A DNA stretch of 64,000 bases from Paludibacteraceae bacterium (GTDB lineage: Bacteria; Bacteroidota; Bacteroidia; Bacteroidales; Paludibacteraceae): NCBI GenBank assembly GCA_905233375.1, contig CAJOEJ010000024.1, positions 30,583 to 94,582 of the forward strand. The letters are read 5' to 3'. Position 1 is the stretch's first letter; each line of letters starts with the position of its first letter. Under the pieces are notes generated by a model that saw nothing but the letters and a program-made list of their open reading frames with translations, was not told the origin of the DNA and made no database searches. Positions 8,814 to 16,838 of this stretch are shown here, piece by piece. The translations under genes and the position numbers were made by a program.

Positions 8814-11810
8814 TTACAACAGATTCAAGTTGATACCCAAGAGGAATGAACCGGTCTTCGGATAATAGTTATTGATGTCAATACCGGAGTAGTCAATGCT
8901 GCTCGTATTGATTTCAGGATCCAAACCGGAGTAGCTGGTGATGGTGAACAAGTTCTGCGCCGTACCGTAGAGACGAACGGACGAGAGGTACTTGTTGTCT
9001 TTGAATCTCCAGGTGTAACCCACGGTGATGTTGTCGAGTTTGAGGTACGAACCATCCTCGAGCCAGTAGCTGGAGAAATGCTCGTAGTCGGCATATACAG
9101 CGCCTCCGTTGACTGCAGGGCCGTTACCCGAGATGATATCCTTGATGAAGAAGTTGTAGTCGGTCTTGGGGTCGGTTCCGTCCGGCGTGTACATGAAGCG
9201 GGTCGCGTTCAGCACCTTGTTACCCAGTACACCACGGAAGAAGAGAGTGATGTCGAGGTCACGCCATTTGATGGTGTTGTTCCATCCGTAGGTAAGGATC
9301 GGCTGTGCGCTACCGAGGTACTTCTTGTCCGCGGTCGTCGGGTTGGCGGTCGGGCTTCCGTACTGGTCCTCATAGATCCATTGTCCTTTGGAGTTGAAGC
9401 CCAGGAACTTGTATCCGTAGAACATACCTACGATACCACCCTCTTCGAGAATCTGGGTGTAGGAGTCGGAACCGTTGAACTTGTTACCATAGAGGTTACC
9501 TTGCGGCGAAGACGAGTAGTTGAAGCCCTTGGAAGGATCGGAGAGTTTGGTGATCTTGTTCTCGTTCCAGGCGAGAGTGAGACCCGAGCTCCAGGTCCAG
9601 TCCTTGGTCTTGACGGGCACACCCGTTACAGCGAGTTCGACACCGTAGCAGAGCATCTCACCTGCGTTGGCAAGCAGCTTGTCATACTGGTACGGCGGAG
9701 TCGGAACTTCGTACTCCCAGAGCAGGTCTTTCGTATTACGTACGTATCCGTCCAAGCTACCGGTCAGGCGGTTATCCAGGAAAGCATAATCCAAACCGAT
9801 GTTGTACTCGAACTTACGCTCCCAACGCAGGTCGGGGTTCACGTTCTGGTTTACTTTGTACGTGTTGATCTCTTTGCCTGCGAACGTGATCACATCCGAC
9901 TTGGCGAGCAGAGCAACAGACTGGAGGCTCGATCCTACGTTGTTACCGGTTACACCGAAGCCGACACGCAGTTTGAGGTCGTTACACCAGTTGGCGTCCT
10001 TCATGAACTCCTCACCCTTGATGCGCCAACCTGCGCTAACTGCGGGGAACAAACCCCACTTGTTATTCTTACCGAAACGGCTCGAACCCTCAGCACGCAG
10101 CGAAACAGAGAGGAGGTATTTCTCATCATAATTATAATTGATACGCGCGAACGCAGCCGCGAGGGCGTACGAGTTGCGATAGGAGCTGACCGTCAGGTTC
10201 GACTTGTCGGCTGCACCTTCACCGATGCTGTAGTACTTGGTGGAGGACATAACGAACCCGCGGTTAGAGATGTTCTGTCCGTCATAGAGGAAGTACTGGT
10301 ACGAGAAACCGCCCACAGCCACGAAGTTGTGGTTACCCCAGTTGTTGGCGTAGTCGATGGTAGCCTCATACAGTTGTTTGAGGTTCTTGTCACCGTTGCG
10401 GTAAGCCCAGTCGCCTGCGCTTGCCGAGTTCGGAGAAGCGATCTTCGGATCGGTATAACCGTAGGAGTTGTTGTCCGCCTCCTCGAATGCAGCAAAAGCG
10501 TTCAGTTTGAGTCCGGGAACCGGCTTGATATCCACCGTAGCCTTCAGCGAGCCGCGGAAGTAGTTACCTTCCTGATATGCCTCTTTGTAGTCCAGGTACT
10601 CAACGGGGTTGTATTGTCCGCTGGGGAAGTCCTGGAAATAGCCGTTCTTCGTCGAAGAGTCGTAAATCGGCATAGTCGGGTTCAACAGCGCTGCCTGGGT
10701 ATAGAACGCACCGTCCGAGTAGTCGTTGCGGTAGTGCATGTAGGTAGCGTCGTATTGCAGTTTAAGCCATCCGTTGAGCGCTTTCTGGTCTGCTGCCAGC
10801 TTGGCGGTGATGTCACGACGGCCGTTCTTGAGGGCGATACCCTGTGCGTCCTTGAAGTTCACCGAAGCACGATACGAGAAGTTCTTATGCGCACCGGAGA
10901 TAGCGAGGTTGTGGTTGTGGGTGATAGCCGCTTTGCGGGAGATAGCTGCGGTCCAGTTCGTGCTCTCACCGTGATCCATCACGTCGAGCTTGCCGCCGGT
11001 CAGCGATTTGAGCTGGCGGAACTGGTCTGCATTCGCCATACCGAGAGAGGAGTTGATCCAAGCCACGTTCATGTAACCGCTGTACTCCAGATGGGTCTCT
11101 ACCTTGTCTCCGCCCGCAGCTGCGCCACGTTTGGTGGTGATCAGGATGACACCGTTGGTACCACGGGTACCGTAGATAGCAGCTGCCGAACCGTCCTTGA
11201 GGACGTCCATCGAAGCGATCTCGTCCGGAGCGATATTGTCAATGTTGTCGGTCGGTACACCGTCCACGATGTACAAAGGCGCCGAACCGGTACCCTTGCC
11301 AAGGGTCGAAAAACCACGGATCTGGATATTATATCCGGTGGAAGTCGGGTCGGAAGTCGTACGGCTGATGTTCAAACCGGCTACCTTGCCTTGGAGCAAT
11401 CCGACAGGGCTCGACTGAACACCCGCGTTGAAGTCCTCGGCTTTGAGAGAAGCCACCGAACCGGTGATCTCTTTCTTCTTCTGGGAACCGTAACCGATGG
11501 CTACCACCTCCTGAAGGATCTGGGTGTCTTCGGAAAGACGGACCACCATACCTTTCTTGGCAGGAACAGTCTGGGTTCCGAAACCCACGTAGCTGATTTG
11601 CAGCTCAGCACCTTCGGGCACGTTAATCTCGAAGTTACCGTCAAAATCAGTAATTACACCATTCGTAGTACCGACTTGGAGAACGCTGGCACCGATGACC
11701 GGATCATTCGTAGCGTCTTCCAACACAGTACCCGTGATCTGAGCCTGAAGCGCCAATGAGCCGAACAGCATCATCGCGATCAGAGCGAGGGAAAGTGTTT
11801 TGTTTTTCAT
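8814..11810 (-). CDS. SusC/RagA-family TonB-dependent outer-membrane transporter
   Basis: A 998-residue protein with a signal peptide ending at about LALQAQ, a CarboxypepD_reg-like domain (ITGTVLEDATNDPVIGASV, about 25-100), the SusC plug motif EVVAIGYGSQKKKEITGSV (about 107-125), a TonB plug (IQIRGFSTLGKG, VPTDNIDNIAPDEIASMDVL) and a long beta-barrel ending in NYYPKTGSFLLGINLNLL with a C-terminal hydrophobic residue. It imports glycan fragments into the periplasm using TonB energy with SusD as lid. No susR or anti-sigma regulator is visible nearby. Confidence 0.97.
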   Translation of the reverse strand: MKNKTLSLALIAMMLFGSLALQAQITGTVLEDATNDPVIGASVLQVGTTNGVITDFDGNFEINVPEGAELQISYVGFGTQTVPAKKGMVVRLSEDTQILQEVVAIGYGSQKKKEITGSVASLKAEDFNAGVQSSPVGLLQGKVAGLNISRTTSDPTSTGYNIQIRGFSTLGKGTGSAPLYIVDGVPTDNIDNIAPDEIASMDVLKDGSAAAIYGTRGTNGVILITTKRGAAAGGDKVETHLEYSGYMNVAWINSSLGMANADQFRQLKSLTGGKLDVMDHGESTNWTAAISRKAAITHNHNLAISGAHKNFSYRASVNFKDAQGIALKNGRRDITAKLAADQKALNGWLKLQYDATYMHYRNDYSDGAFYTQAALLNPTMPIYDSSTKNGYFQDFPSGQYNPVEYLDYKEAYQEGNYFRGSLKATVDIKPVPGLKLNAFAAFEEADNNSYGYTDPKIASPNSASAGDWAYRNGDKNLKQLYEATIDYANNWGNHNFVAVGGFSYQYFLYDGQNISNRGFVMSSTKYYSIGEGAADKSNLTVSSYRNSYALAAAFARINYNYDEKYLLSVSLRAEGSSRFGKNNKWGLFPAVSAGWRIKGEEFMKDANWCNDLKLRVGFGVTGNNVGSSLQSVALLAKSDVITFAGKEINTYKVNQNVNPDLRWERKFEYNIGLDYAFLDNRLTGSLDGYVRNTKDLLWEYEVPTPPYQYDKLLANAGEMLCYGVELAVTGVPVKTKDWTWSSGLTLAWNENKITKLSDPSKGFNYSSSPQGNLYGNKFNGSDSYTQILEEGGIVGMFYGYKFLGFNSKGQWIYEDQYGSPTANPTTADKKYLGSAQPILTYGWNNTIKWRDLDITLFFRGVLGNKVLNATRFMYTPDGTDPKTDYNFFIKDIISGNGPAVNGGAVYADYEHFSSYWLEDGSYLKLDNITVGYTWRFKDNKYLSSVRLYGTAQNLFTITSYSGLDPEINTSSIDYSGIDINNYYPKTGSFLLGINLNLL

Positions 11811-11898
11811 AAATAATTAAATTTTATTGATTGTTTGTGTTGTTGTTAGTTGTTTATTTTTCGTGATTCCGAGATTACGTGATCACGTGACCACGAGG

Positions 11899-13251
11899 TT
11901 ACTCTTTCTCTTTAATCAGGAATACAGACGCGGCGCCGAGCACGAGGAGCACACCAGCCACGATAAGCATTCCGGCTTGTACGTGCGCGCACACATATTT
12001 AAGGAGTAAACCGCCGCAAAGGGCTGCCACGATTTGCGGGATGCAGATCGTGCAGTTGAACAAACCGAGGTAGTATCCCATATTACCGCCCTTGATAGCG
12101 TTCGTCACGATGGTGAACGGCAGAGCCAGCATAGCTGCCCAGGCGGCTCCGATGAGCAGGTAGCTCAGGAAGAGAACATACTGGTTGGTCACAAAGAACA
12201 CAGAGATGAAACCGAGTGCGCCGACCAGCAGCGAGATGGCATATGCCCCTTTGTTGCCCGTCCAGTGCTCCAGTTTCGGCAGAATCATCGCCCACAGGAG
12301 CGAACCTACCGCCTGGATACAGAACACTACTCCGACCCAGTTACCGGCATTCTGGAACGCCTCCTCCGACGCATTCGCTGCTATCTCGTCCCATCCGAAG
12401 CAGTTGGCTGCGATCGCGCCGTTCGAATAGGTCCACATATACATGAACGCCGCCCAGCAGAAGAACTGCACGAGACCCACCGTCCAGAATGCGGAAGGAG
12501 CCTCTTTGAGCAGCTGGATGAAGCCCTTTTCCTCCTCTTTGTCTTCTTTCTTCTTGGGATCGATGCCGTGGAACTCCGCATACTCCTGCGGATTCAGTTC
12601 TTTCACGGTCATGAACGTATAAAGGCTGCAAAGAATCAGGATAGCCGCACCTACATAGAAAGACCATTTCACCGAGTCGGGGATCTGTCCCTCTTTCTCG
12701 GCGATATTGGCGATACCGATCCAGGTGAAGAAGATCGGGAAGAGGTATCCAACGACCGATCCGGCGTTGCAGAGCGCGGACTGGATGGCATAGGCTGTAC
12801 CCTTCTGCTCCTCGTTGACCATGTCGCCTACCATCATCTTGAACGGTTGCATCGCGATATTGATAGAGGTGTCAAGGAACATGAGGCTGAACAAACCGAA
12901 CCACATCGCAGCGTTCAGACCCAAGAAAGCGGATTGCGCGAACGTGAAGTCTCCTGCGTTCGGCAAGAGCAGCATCACAGCCACGGCGATGATAGCACCC
13001 ACCAGCAGGTAGGGTTTGCGGCGACCGAGACGGTTCCACGTCTTGTCCGAATACTTGCCTACCAGCGGCTGGACGATCATGCCCATCAGCGGAGGAAGGA
13101 TCCAGAAGAAACTGAGCGTGTGCGGGTCTGCACCCAAGGTTGCAAAAATACGGGAGATGTTGGCGCTTTGGAGAGCGTAAGCGATTTGTACTCCAAAGAA
13201 TCCGAAACTCAAATTAAAGAGTTGCCCAAAGGATAAATTTCGTTTCTGCAT
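11899..13251 (-). CDS. MFS sugar transporter (SLC45/maltose-sucrose type)
   Basis: The 450-residue inner-membrane protein has about 12 membrane segments and the MFS signature GKYSDKTWNRLGRRKPYLLVG (about 64-84, loop 2-3). NLSFGFFGVQIAYALQ and WILPPLMGMIVQPLVG are typical of the SLC45-like sugar:proton symporter group found in Bacteroidota alpha-glucan loci. It is first in the MFS-SusC-SusD-SusE set, so it most likely carries maltose or malto-oligosaccharides from periplasm to cytoplasm. A palindromic stretch around 11866-11900 (ACGTGATCACGTGACC) lies just after its stop. The exact substrate is inference. Confidence 0.92.
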   Translation of the reverse strand: MQKRNLSFGQLFNLSFGFFGVQIAYALQSANISRIFATLGADPHTLSFFWILPPLMGMIVQPLVGKYSDKTWNRLGRRKPYLLVGAIIAVAVMLLLPNAGDFTFAQSAFLGLNAAMWFGLFSLMFLDTSINIAMQPFKMMVGDMVNEEQKGTAYAIQSALCNAGSVVGYLFPIFFTWIGIANIAEKEGQIPDSVKWSFYVGAAILILCSLYTFMTVKELNPQEYAEFHGIDPKKKEDKEEEKGFIQLLKEAPSAFWTVGLVQFFCWAAFMYMWTYSNGAIAANCFGWDEIAANASEEAFQNAGNWVGVVFCIQAVGSLLWAMILPKLEHWTGNKGAYAISLLVGALGFISVFFVTNQYVLFLSYLLIGAAWAAMLALPFTIVTNAIKGGNMGYYLGLFNCTICIPQIVAALCGGLLLKYVCAHVQAGMLIVAGVLLVLGAASVFLIKEKE

Positions 13252-13330
13252 GGTTAATTTAATCAGTTAGCAATCAACAATAAATATTATAATTATTTGT
13301 GTTTGTCATATATACTTTACAAATCGGGTA

Positions 13331-13362
13331 CAAAATTACTACTTTTTTTTGAATTGTGCAAG
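13331..13362 (-). promoter_or_regulatory. Promoter of the MFS-SusC-SusD-SusE operon
   Basis: On the minus strand: CTTGCACAA (-33), a 20-bp spacer and TAATTTTG (13338-13331). A leader of about 75 nt follows to the MFS start. No other clear promoter is found before susC, which supports one transcript. Confidence 0.7.
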
Positions 13363-13566
13363 AGTTGGGTTCATTTTTTCTTATTTTTTTTGCATTTTTC
13401 GGTAAAATCCTGTCTAAAACATTCAAAAACGCATTCTGATTTTCTCCCAAACACGATCTGCCATCGTTTATTGGGTCGGATTAATCATGCAATTAATTCA
13501 TCGTGCATTGGAGCGGTAAGTAGCGCCGGATAGCAAAACACAAAATTCCAGTACGAGATTATAATT

Positions 13567-13622
13567 ATAACCTACTAATAACCTACTAATCACCTACTAA
13601 TTACCTACTAATTACCTAGTAA
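13567..13622. repeat. Five-copy 11-bp tandem array
   Basis: Five copies of ACCTACTAATN (for example ACCTACTAATA, ACCTACTAATC, ACCTACTAATT), the last one diverged (ACCTAGTAACA). Confidence 0.9.
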
Positions 13623-13670
13623 CAACATACTGATTTCATACTATGGTCTGGGAAAATTGTGGGAAAAATA

Positions 13671-13701
13671 ACCCCTCCCGACCTCCCCTCAAGGGAGGAG
13701 A
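13671..13701. repeat. CCCCTCCC/GGGAGG palindromic mini-repeat
   Basis: CCCCTCCCGACCTCCCCT, then CAAGGGAGGAG: an imperfect inverted repeat. Related sequences occur at about 19437 (inside rimO), 47168 (nusA-infB spacer) and 54876 (inside an RluA-family gene). Confidence 0.75.
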
Positions 13702-13805
13702 ATTGTTGAATGGCATTCACCCCAACAAACGATGTTAAATAATGTACAAAGGGGAAGGGAGAGAGGTTGTAAGCGAATCTGGCGGCAAGCAGGACGAAAA
13801 AAAGT

Positions 13806-13954
13806 GCGCACATTTGTGCGCGCAGGAACGCTACAGGAAGGAGAGCGGGCGATGATATCGCCCTGTAAGAAACAAAACTTTTGAGCGGCGGAAGTCCGCC
13901 GGGAATGGACGGAGAAAAGAAAATCCCCCACTCTATGGAAGATAGGGGGGGATT
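13806..13954. repeat. Cluster of four short perfect hairpins
   Basis: GCGCAC-ATTT-GTGCGC (13806-13821), GGGCGAT-GAT-ATCGCCC (13847-13863), CGGCGGA-AG-TCCGCCG (13886-13901) and AATCCCCC...GGGGGATT (13922-13954). No coding signal overlaps them. The last could end the minus-strand LRR gene, but the others are unexplained. Confidence 0.7.
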
Positions 13955-13996
13955 AGCGGCGAAGCTTATACTCCGCCAAGAGAACGTACTAAGATG

Positions 13997-15250
13997 TTAC
14001 TTCACTACTTGACCGGTGAGGGTGTAGGTCTTGTCACCGCGGAGGATGAGGATTTGACCATTGCGGAGGATCTTATTGGTTATTGGTGAGTGGTCATTGG
14101 TGATTTGGTCGAGACCTTGGGGGGATTCCGATTGACCTTGGATATCAAACTCTCCCCAATAAGTATCATTCTCATAAGCAGAAACCGCTTCGTCCGGAAC
14201 ATAGACAGGTATCCGGCGTTTTACGTCAAAAAAGGTCTTTGCTTGAATGGTAGGCGGAACAGGAGAGTTTACTATTATCCTCTGGAGCTTTGCACAAAGC
14301 GCAAAAGTGTTGTCGCCGATCGATCGAACGGACGAAGGCAGGCTAAGTTCTTCCAAATACATACAGCCGTAGAATGCGCCGTCACCTATTTCCGTTACTC
14401 CTTCCGGTATTTCGAGGTTTTGGAGTTCGTGACAGTTATAGAACGCCCAATTGCCAATACGTTGGAGTTGGCTTTCAGAAGAAGAGGGAGCATTGAAACG
14501 TCCTAGAGCCCTTGCAGTATCTCCGCCGAAGGTGATTGTATGGAGACTACGGCAGTTTTCGAAAGCGCTTTGCGAGATCTCGGTCACTGAGACCGGAATA
14601 TCTATGCTCTGTAGGTTTTTACACTCTGCTACCGACATATAACCGATTCTTGTCAAGGCTGCGTGCAATTTCAGCGTTTTCAGGTTATAACACTCCCTTA
14701 AAGCCACATCCGGCATTGTTGTATTTTCCGCATCTGTCATATCAAATGATACTAATGTACGATACGATAAACGAATATAATCAAAGCCATCCGAAGTCAA
14801 TTCTCCTCCATTAACGGTAACGTTTGTCAATTTTGTGGGAAGCGGTAAATTTCCATCACCTAAAGTGTTTTTACTAACGGCCTCATTAAAATATAAAGCG
14901 GGTGCCTCTATCGTTGAGAGTGATATGCATCTTACTAAAAGATTATAACCAATGCTTGTGACGCTATTGGGAATTGTTACAGAGGTCAAACCGGAGCAAT
15001 TATAGAAAGCCCTTTCTCCAATGCTTATGACTCCATTGTCAATAATCACTTGGGATATACTCTCACGCGCTGAATACCAAGGAGCTTGATACGGAAAATC
15101 ATCCATTGCTCCAGTGCCGGAAATGGTAAGAACACCATTCGATAAATTCCAAGTAAGATTGTTACCACAAGTGCCGCTTGTTTGGGCGAAGATTGTTCCT
15201 ACGCTTGCTACAAGCGCAAGGAAAAGAGTAAAAATTTTTTTCATAATCAT
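13997..15250 (-). CDS. BspA-like leucine-rich-repeat (LRR_5) secreted protein
   Basis: The 417-residue protein has a signal peptide (MKKIFTLFLALVASVGTIFAQ; the ATG two codons earlier is also possible), a short beta domain with LTWNLSNGVLTISGTGAM, then LRR_5 repeats of the form IGERAFYNCSGLTSVTIPNSVTSIG (about 75-340). BspA-like proteins are surface adhesins. The end, KILRNGQILILRGDKTYTLTG, is a tail shared with three other secreted proteins here. The linker before it (ITNDHSPITN) is encoded by a TTGGTGA-type repeat at 14066-14106. Its start is 6 bp after the stop of the gene upstream. Confidence 0.9.
   Translation of the reverse strand: MIMKKIFTLFLALVASVGTIFAQTSGTCGNNLTWNLSNGVLTISGTGAMDDFPYQAPWYSARESISQVIIDNGVISIGERAFYNCSGLTSVTIPNSVTSIGYNLLVRCISLSTIEAPALYFNEAVSKNTLGDGNLPLPTKLTNVTVNGGELTSDGFDYIRLSYRTLVSFDMTDAENTTMPDVALRECYNLKTLKLHAALTRIGYMSVAECKNLQSIDIPVSVTEISQSAFENCRSLHTITFGGDTARALGRFNAPSSSESQLQRIGNWAFYNCHELQNLEIPEGVTEIGDGAFYGCMYLEELSLPSSVRSIGDNTFALCAKLQRIIVNSPVPPTIQAKTFFDVKRRIPVYVPDEAVSAYENDTYWGEFDIQGQSESPQGLDQITNDHSPITNKILRNGQILILRGDKTYTLTGQVVK
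14066..14106. repeat. ATTGGTGA-type repeat in frame before a C-terminal tail
   Basis: TTATTGGTTATTGGTGAG, TGGTCATTGGTGATTTGG: diverged 7-mer units of the family seen after galM. In frame on the minus strand they encode ITNDHSPITN, the linker between the LRR domain and the C-terminal tail. Confidence 0.8.
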
Positions 15251-15256
15251 AATTAT

Positions 15257-15973
15257 TTAGAATTTAATTTGCGATATTATTGCCCAAATTGCCGTAGACA
15301 TGAGATTCGCCAATAAAGTTGCAGCAAATGTTGTCAACCAATGTTTTGCGGGAGAAATATTAGAGTACTTTGATTTCTTCTCAATCAACAAATACATTCG
15401 GATAGCGCCCCAAATATATGCATCTACCTCTCGATAACTTTTATAGAAAGATTTGATACCTGCCTTATCTATAAACTCATTATAAATATCTATATAATCA
15501 CTGTAAGCAGCACTTCGATTTCTATTTACATTTGCGAACTTTTTCTTTGTCTTTTTATCAAAGAAACCTAATTTATTTAGTAGTGAGAAAAATTTCCAAA
15601 CATATCTATCATATATCGGATAAAAATCAGGTTGTAATAATGCACAATATTTTGTTGCGAAACTAAATTCATCGCTATTTGTAGATGCAATCAGAGAAAC
15701 CGCACATGGCAGATGGTTACTAATATCACTATCAAATGATTTATAGTCTACAATTTGATTTGTCATTGTAGTTTCATTCACTCGGGTATGATAATACTTA
15801 TTAAGAATCCTTACTTTCTCTCTAACATCGCTTTCAATATTGTTTGCAGGATGCGCATGTTTACATTGCTGACATTCCATTTCTTGAATCTCGGATAAAA
15901 AGAGTATTTGTCGTCTCGTTTTAAGAATGAATTGAAACTCTTGTCTGGTGACATGAAAATTAAATTTCGCCAT
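15257..15973 (-). CDS. AT-rich orphan protein with C-terminal membrane segment
   Basis: I do not recognise a named family. The 238 residues start MAKFNFHVTRQEFQF, contain a CxxC-type pair (MECQQCKHAH, about 33-42), the block FATKYCALLQPDFYPIYDRYVWKF (about 103-126) and a predicted membrane segment at the end (WLTTFAATLLANLMSTAIWAI). The '(S/A)KYC...FPIYD' pattern recalls a loosely defined family often seen in accessory regions, but I cannot name it. Base composition is clearly more AT-rich than the neighbours, which suggests transfer. It has its own canonical promoter (16042-16073) and precedes the LRR gene by 6 bp. Confidence 0.75.
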   Translation of the reverse strand: MAKFNFHVTRQEFQFILKTRRQILFLSEIQEMECQQCKHAHPANNIESDVREKVRILNKYYHTRVNETTMTNQIVDYKSFDSDISNHLPCAVSLIASTNSDEFSFATKYCALLQPDFYPIYDRYVWKFFSLLNKLGFFDKKTKKKFANVNRNRSAAYSDYIDIYNEFIDKAGIKSFYKSYREVDAYIWGAIRMYLLIEKKSKYSNISPAKHWLTTFAATLLANLMSTAIWAIISQIKF

Positions 15974-16041
15974 AGCATTAAATCATTTTAAATTTCGCCT
16001 ACTCTCTTAAGGATTTTCGGCATACTCCGTATTTTTGTCTG

Positions 16042-16073
16042 CAAAATTACTGCTTTGGGTTCATATATGCAAA
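16042..16073 (-). promoter_or_regulatory. Promoter of the AT-rich orphan gene
   Basis: On the minus strand: TTTGCATAT (-33), a 20-bp spacer and TAATTTTG (16049-16042), followed by CAGAC. The leader is about 60 nt. Confidence 0.75.
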
Positions 16074-16104
16074 GTCCTTGTTAGTCCTTTTGCGTACAAA
16101 CACA

Positions 16105-16136
16105 ATAAAAGCGTGAGTTTCATTTGTTCTCACGCT
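16105..16136 (-). terminator. Terminator of the candidate small RNA
   Basis: Perfect 8-bp stem AGCGTGAG / CTCACGCT with an 11-nt loop, followed on the minus strand by TTTATTGTG. Confidence 0.75.
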
Positions 16137-16347
16137 CCTTGAGGCCTTCGCATGCCCGCTTTAAGTAGAAAAACAACCGAAATCCACGCCCGATATGCTA
16201 AACCCGCCTCACCCTATAGCGAGGCGTGGATATATAACATACCCACATGGACATTCATTGCTGTTGTCCGGACTTAAAGCTGAAAGTTGCGAAGTTTCTG
16301 AAAATCCACCCTATTCGAAGAGACATATCTCTCCAGCGTAGATTTTC
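16105..16347 (-). ncRNA. Candidate structured small RNA, about 240 nt
   Basis: A free-standing unit on the minus strand with no plausible reading frame. It has a canonical promoter (16352-16383) and a terminator at its end (16105-16136). In between: a hairpin closed by GAAAATC/GATTTTC (16347-16341 with 16306-16300) with an inner AGAGA-TATG-TCTCT stem; a long-range 8-bp helix GCTTTAAG (16280-16273) with CTTAAAGC (16165-16158); and inside it TCCACGCC/GGCGTGGA (16230-16223 with 16190-16183) competing with CGCCTC/GAGGCG. The known Rfam Bacteroidales-1 motif is likewise promoter- and terminator-bounded, but I cannot confirm identity; 6S RNA is another option. Confidence 0.75.
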
Positions 16348-16351
16348 GGTG

Positions 16352-16383
16352 CAAAGGTACAACAAATAATTGACATATGCAAA
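16352..16383 (-). promoter_or_regulatory. Promoter of the candidate small RNA
   Basis: On the minus strand: TTTGCATAT (-33), a 20-bp spacer, TACCTTTG (16359-16352), then CACC. It is among the best matches to the consensus in the window, yet no protein gene lies downstream for several hundred bases. Confidence 0.8.
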
Positions 16384-16738
16384 TAAATGGGGATTTTTTT
16401 GCAAAAAATATCGGATGGAATCCGATTTCAATGGACGAACTGGCGGCATGACATGTCGCGAAACAGACATAGAAGCCGGATACTTATCCGGCAAAATGAA
16501 CGAAGCGGGGAGACGTAGACGGCTCGGGAGATCGGGATAACGAGTGGGATGGGACGGAAAGGCGGCGTTTTCTATCCGCCATGTATGAGCGGATACAAGA
16601 GAAAACACCGAAGGCGAGAGAGAAGAAACCCAAATAAAATTGCGGGACGGAGACAAGAGGAAACGCCGAATGAGAGATAGAAGAACCTGAATCTGTTCAA
16701 AACAAAAATCATAAAAAAATACAAAAAATTGCGTCAGG
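16384..16738. other. Non-coding stretch with hairpins before recQ
   Basis: No supported gene. It holds short perfect hairpins ATCGGA-TGGAA-TCCGAT (16410-16426) and GCCGGAT-ACTT-ATCCGGC (16475-16492), and a looser one around 16569-16615 (ATCCGC/GCGGAT with flanking TTTTCT/AGAAAA). Composition is purine-rich and unlike the flanks. Confidence 0.55.
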
Positions 16739-16739
16739 T

Positions 16740-16771
16740 GTTGCGTATATGAAAAATTATTCGTATCTTTG
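16740..16771 (+). promoter_or_regulatory. Promoter of recQ
   Basis: TTGCGTATAT (-33, TTG 16741-16743), a 20-bp spacer and TATCTTTG (16764-16771), then CACG. About 60 nt of leader to the recQ ATG. Confidence 0.78.
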
Positions 16772-16838
16772 CACGCTGATTTTGTGAAAAGCGAAAAGCA
16801 GCCCGGATTTAAGATATGCAAATAACAAAACAATCGAT

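Larger units (their letters stand above)
13363..13805. other. Non-coding stretch with repeats
   Basis: No convincing gene; the short open frames here lack family features and good starts. It holds an 11-bp tandem array (13567-13622) and a CCCCTCCC/GGGAGG palindrome (13671-13701). Confidence 0.6.

Noticed and set aside
9078..11759. An 893-codon open frame on the plus strand
   Set aside because: It is antisense to the well-supported susC gene and has no family motifs; long antisense frames are common opposite such genes. The same holds for 7021-8865, 5479-6957 and 12034-13236.
16105..16347. RNase P RNA, because of AAGTCCGGAC
   Set aside because: The rest of the conserved P4 core and the expected length of over 300 nt are absent.
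16255..16833. A 192-codon minus-strand frame before recQ
   Set aside because: It overlaps the recQ promoter and leader, contains the small-RNA promoter and runs into its structured part; low-complexity composition and no family features.
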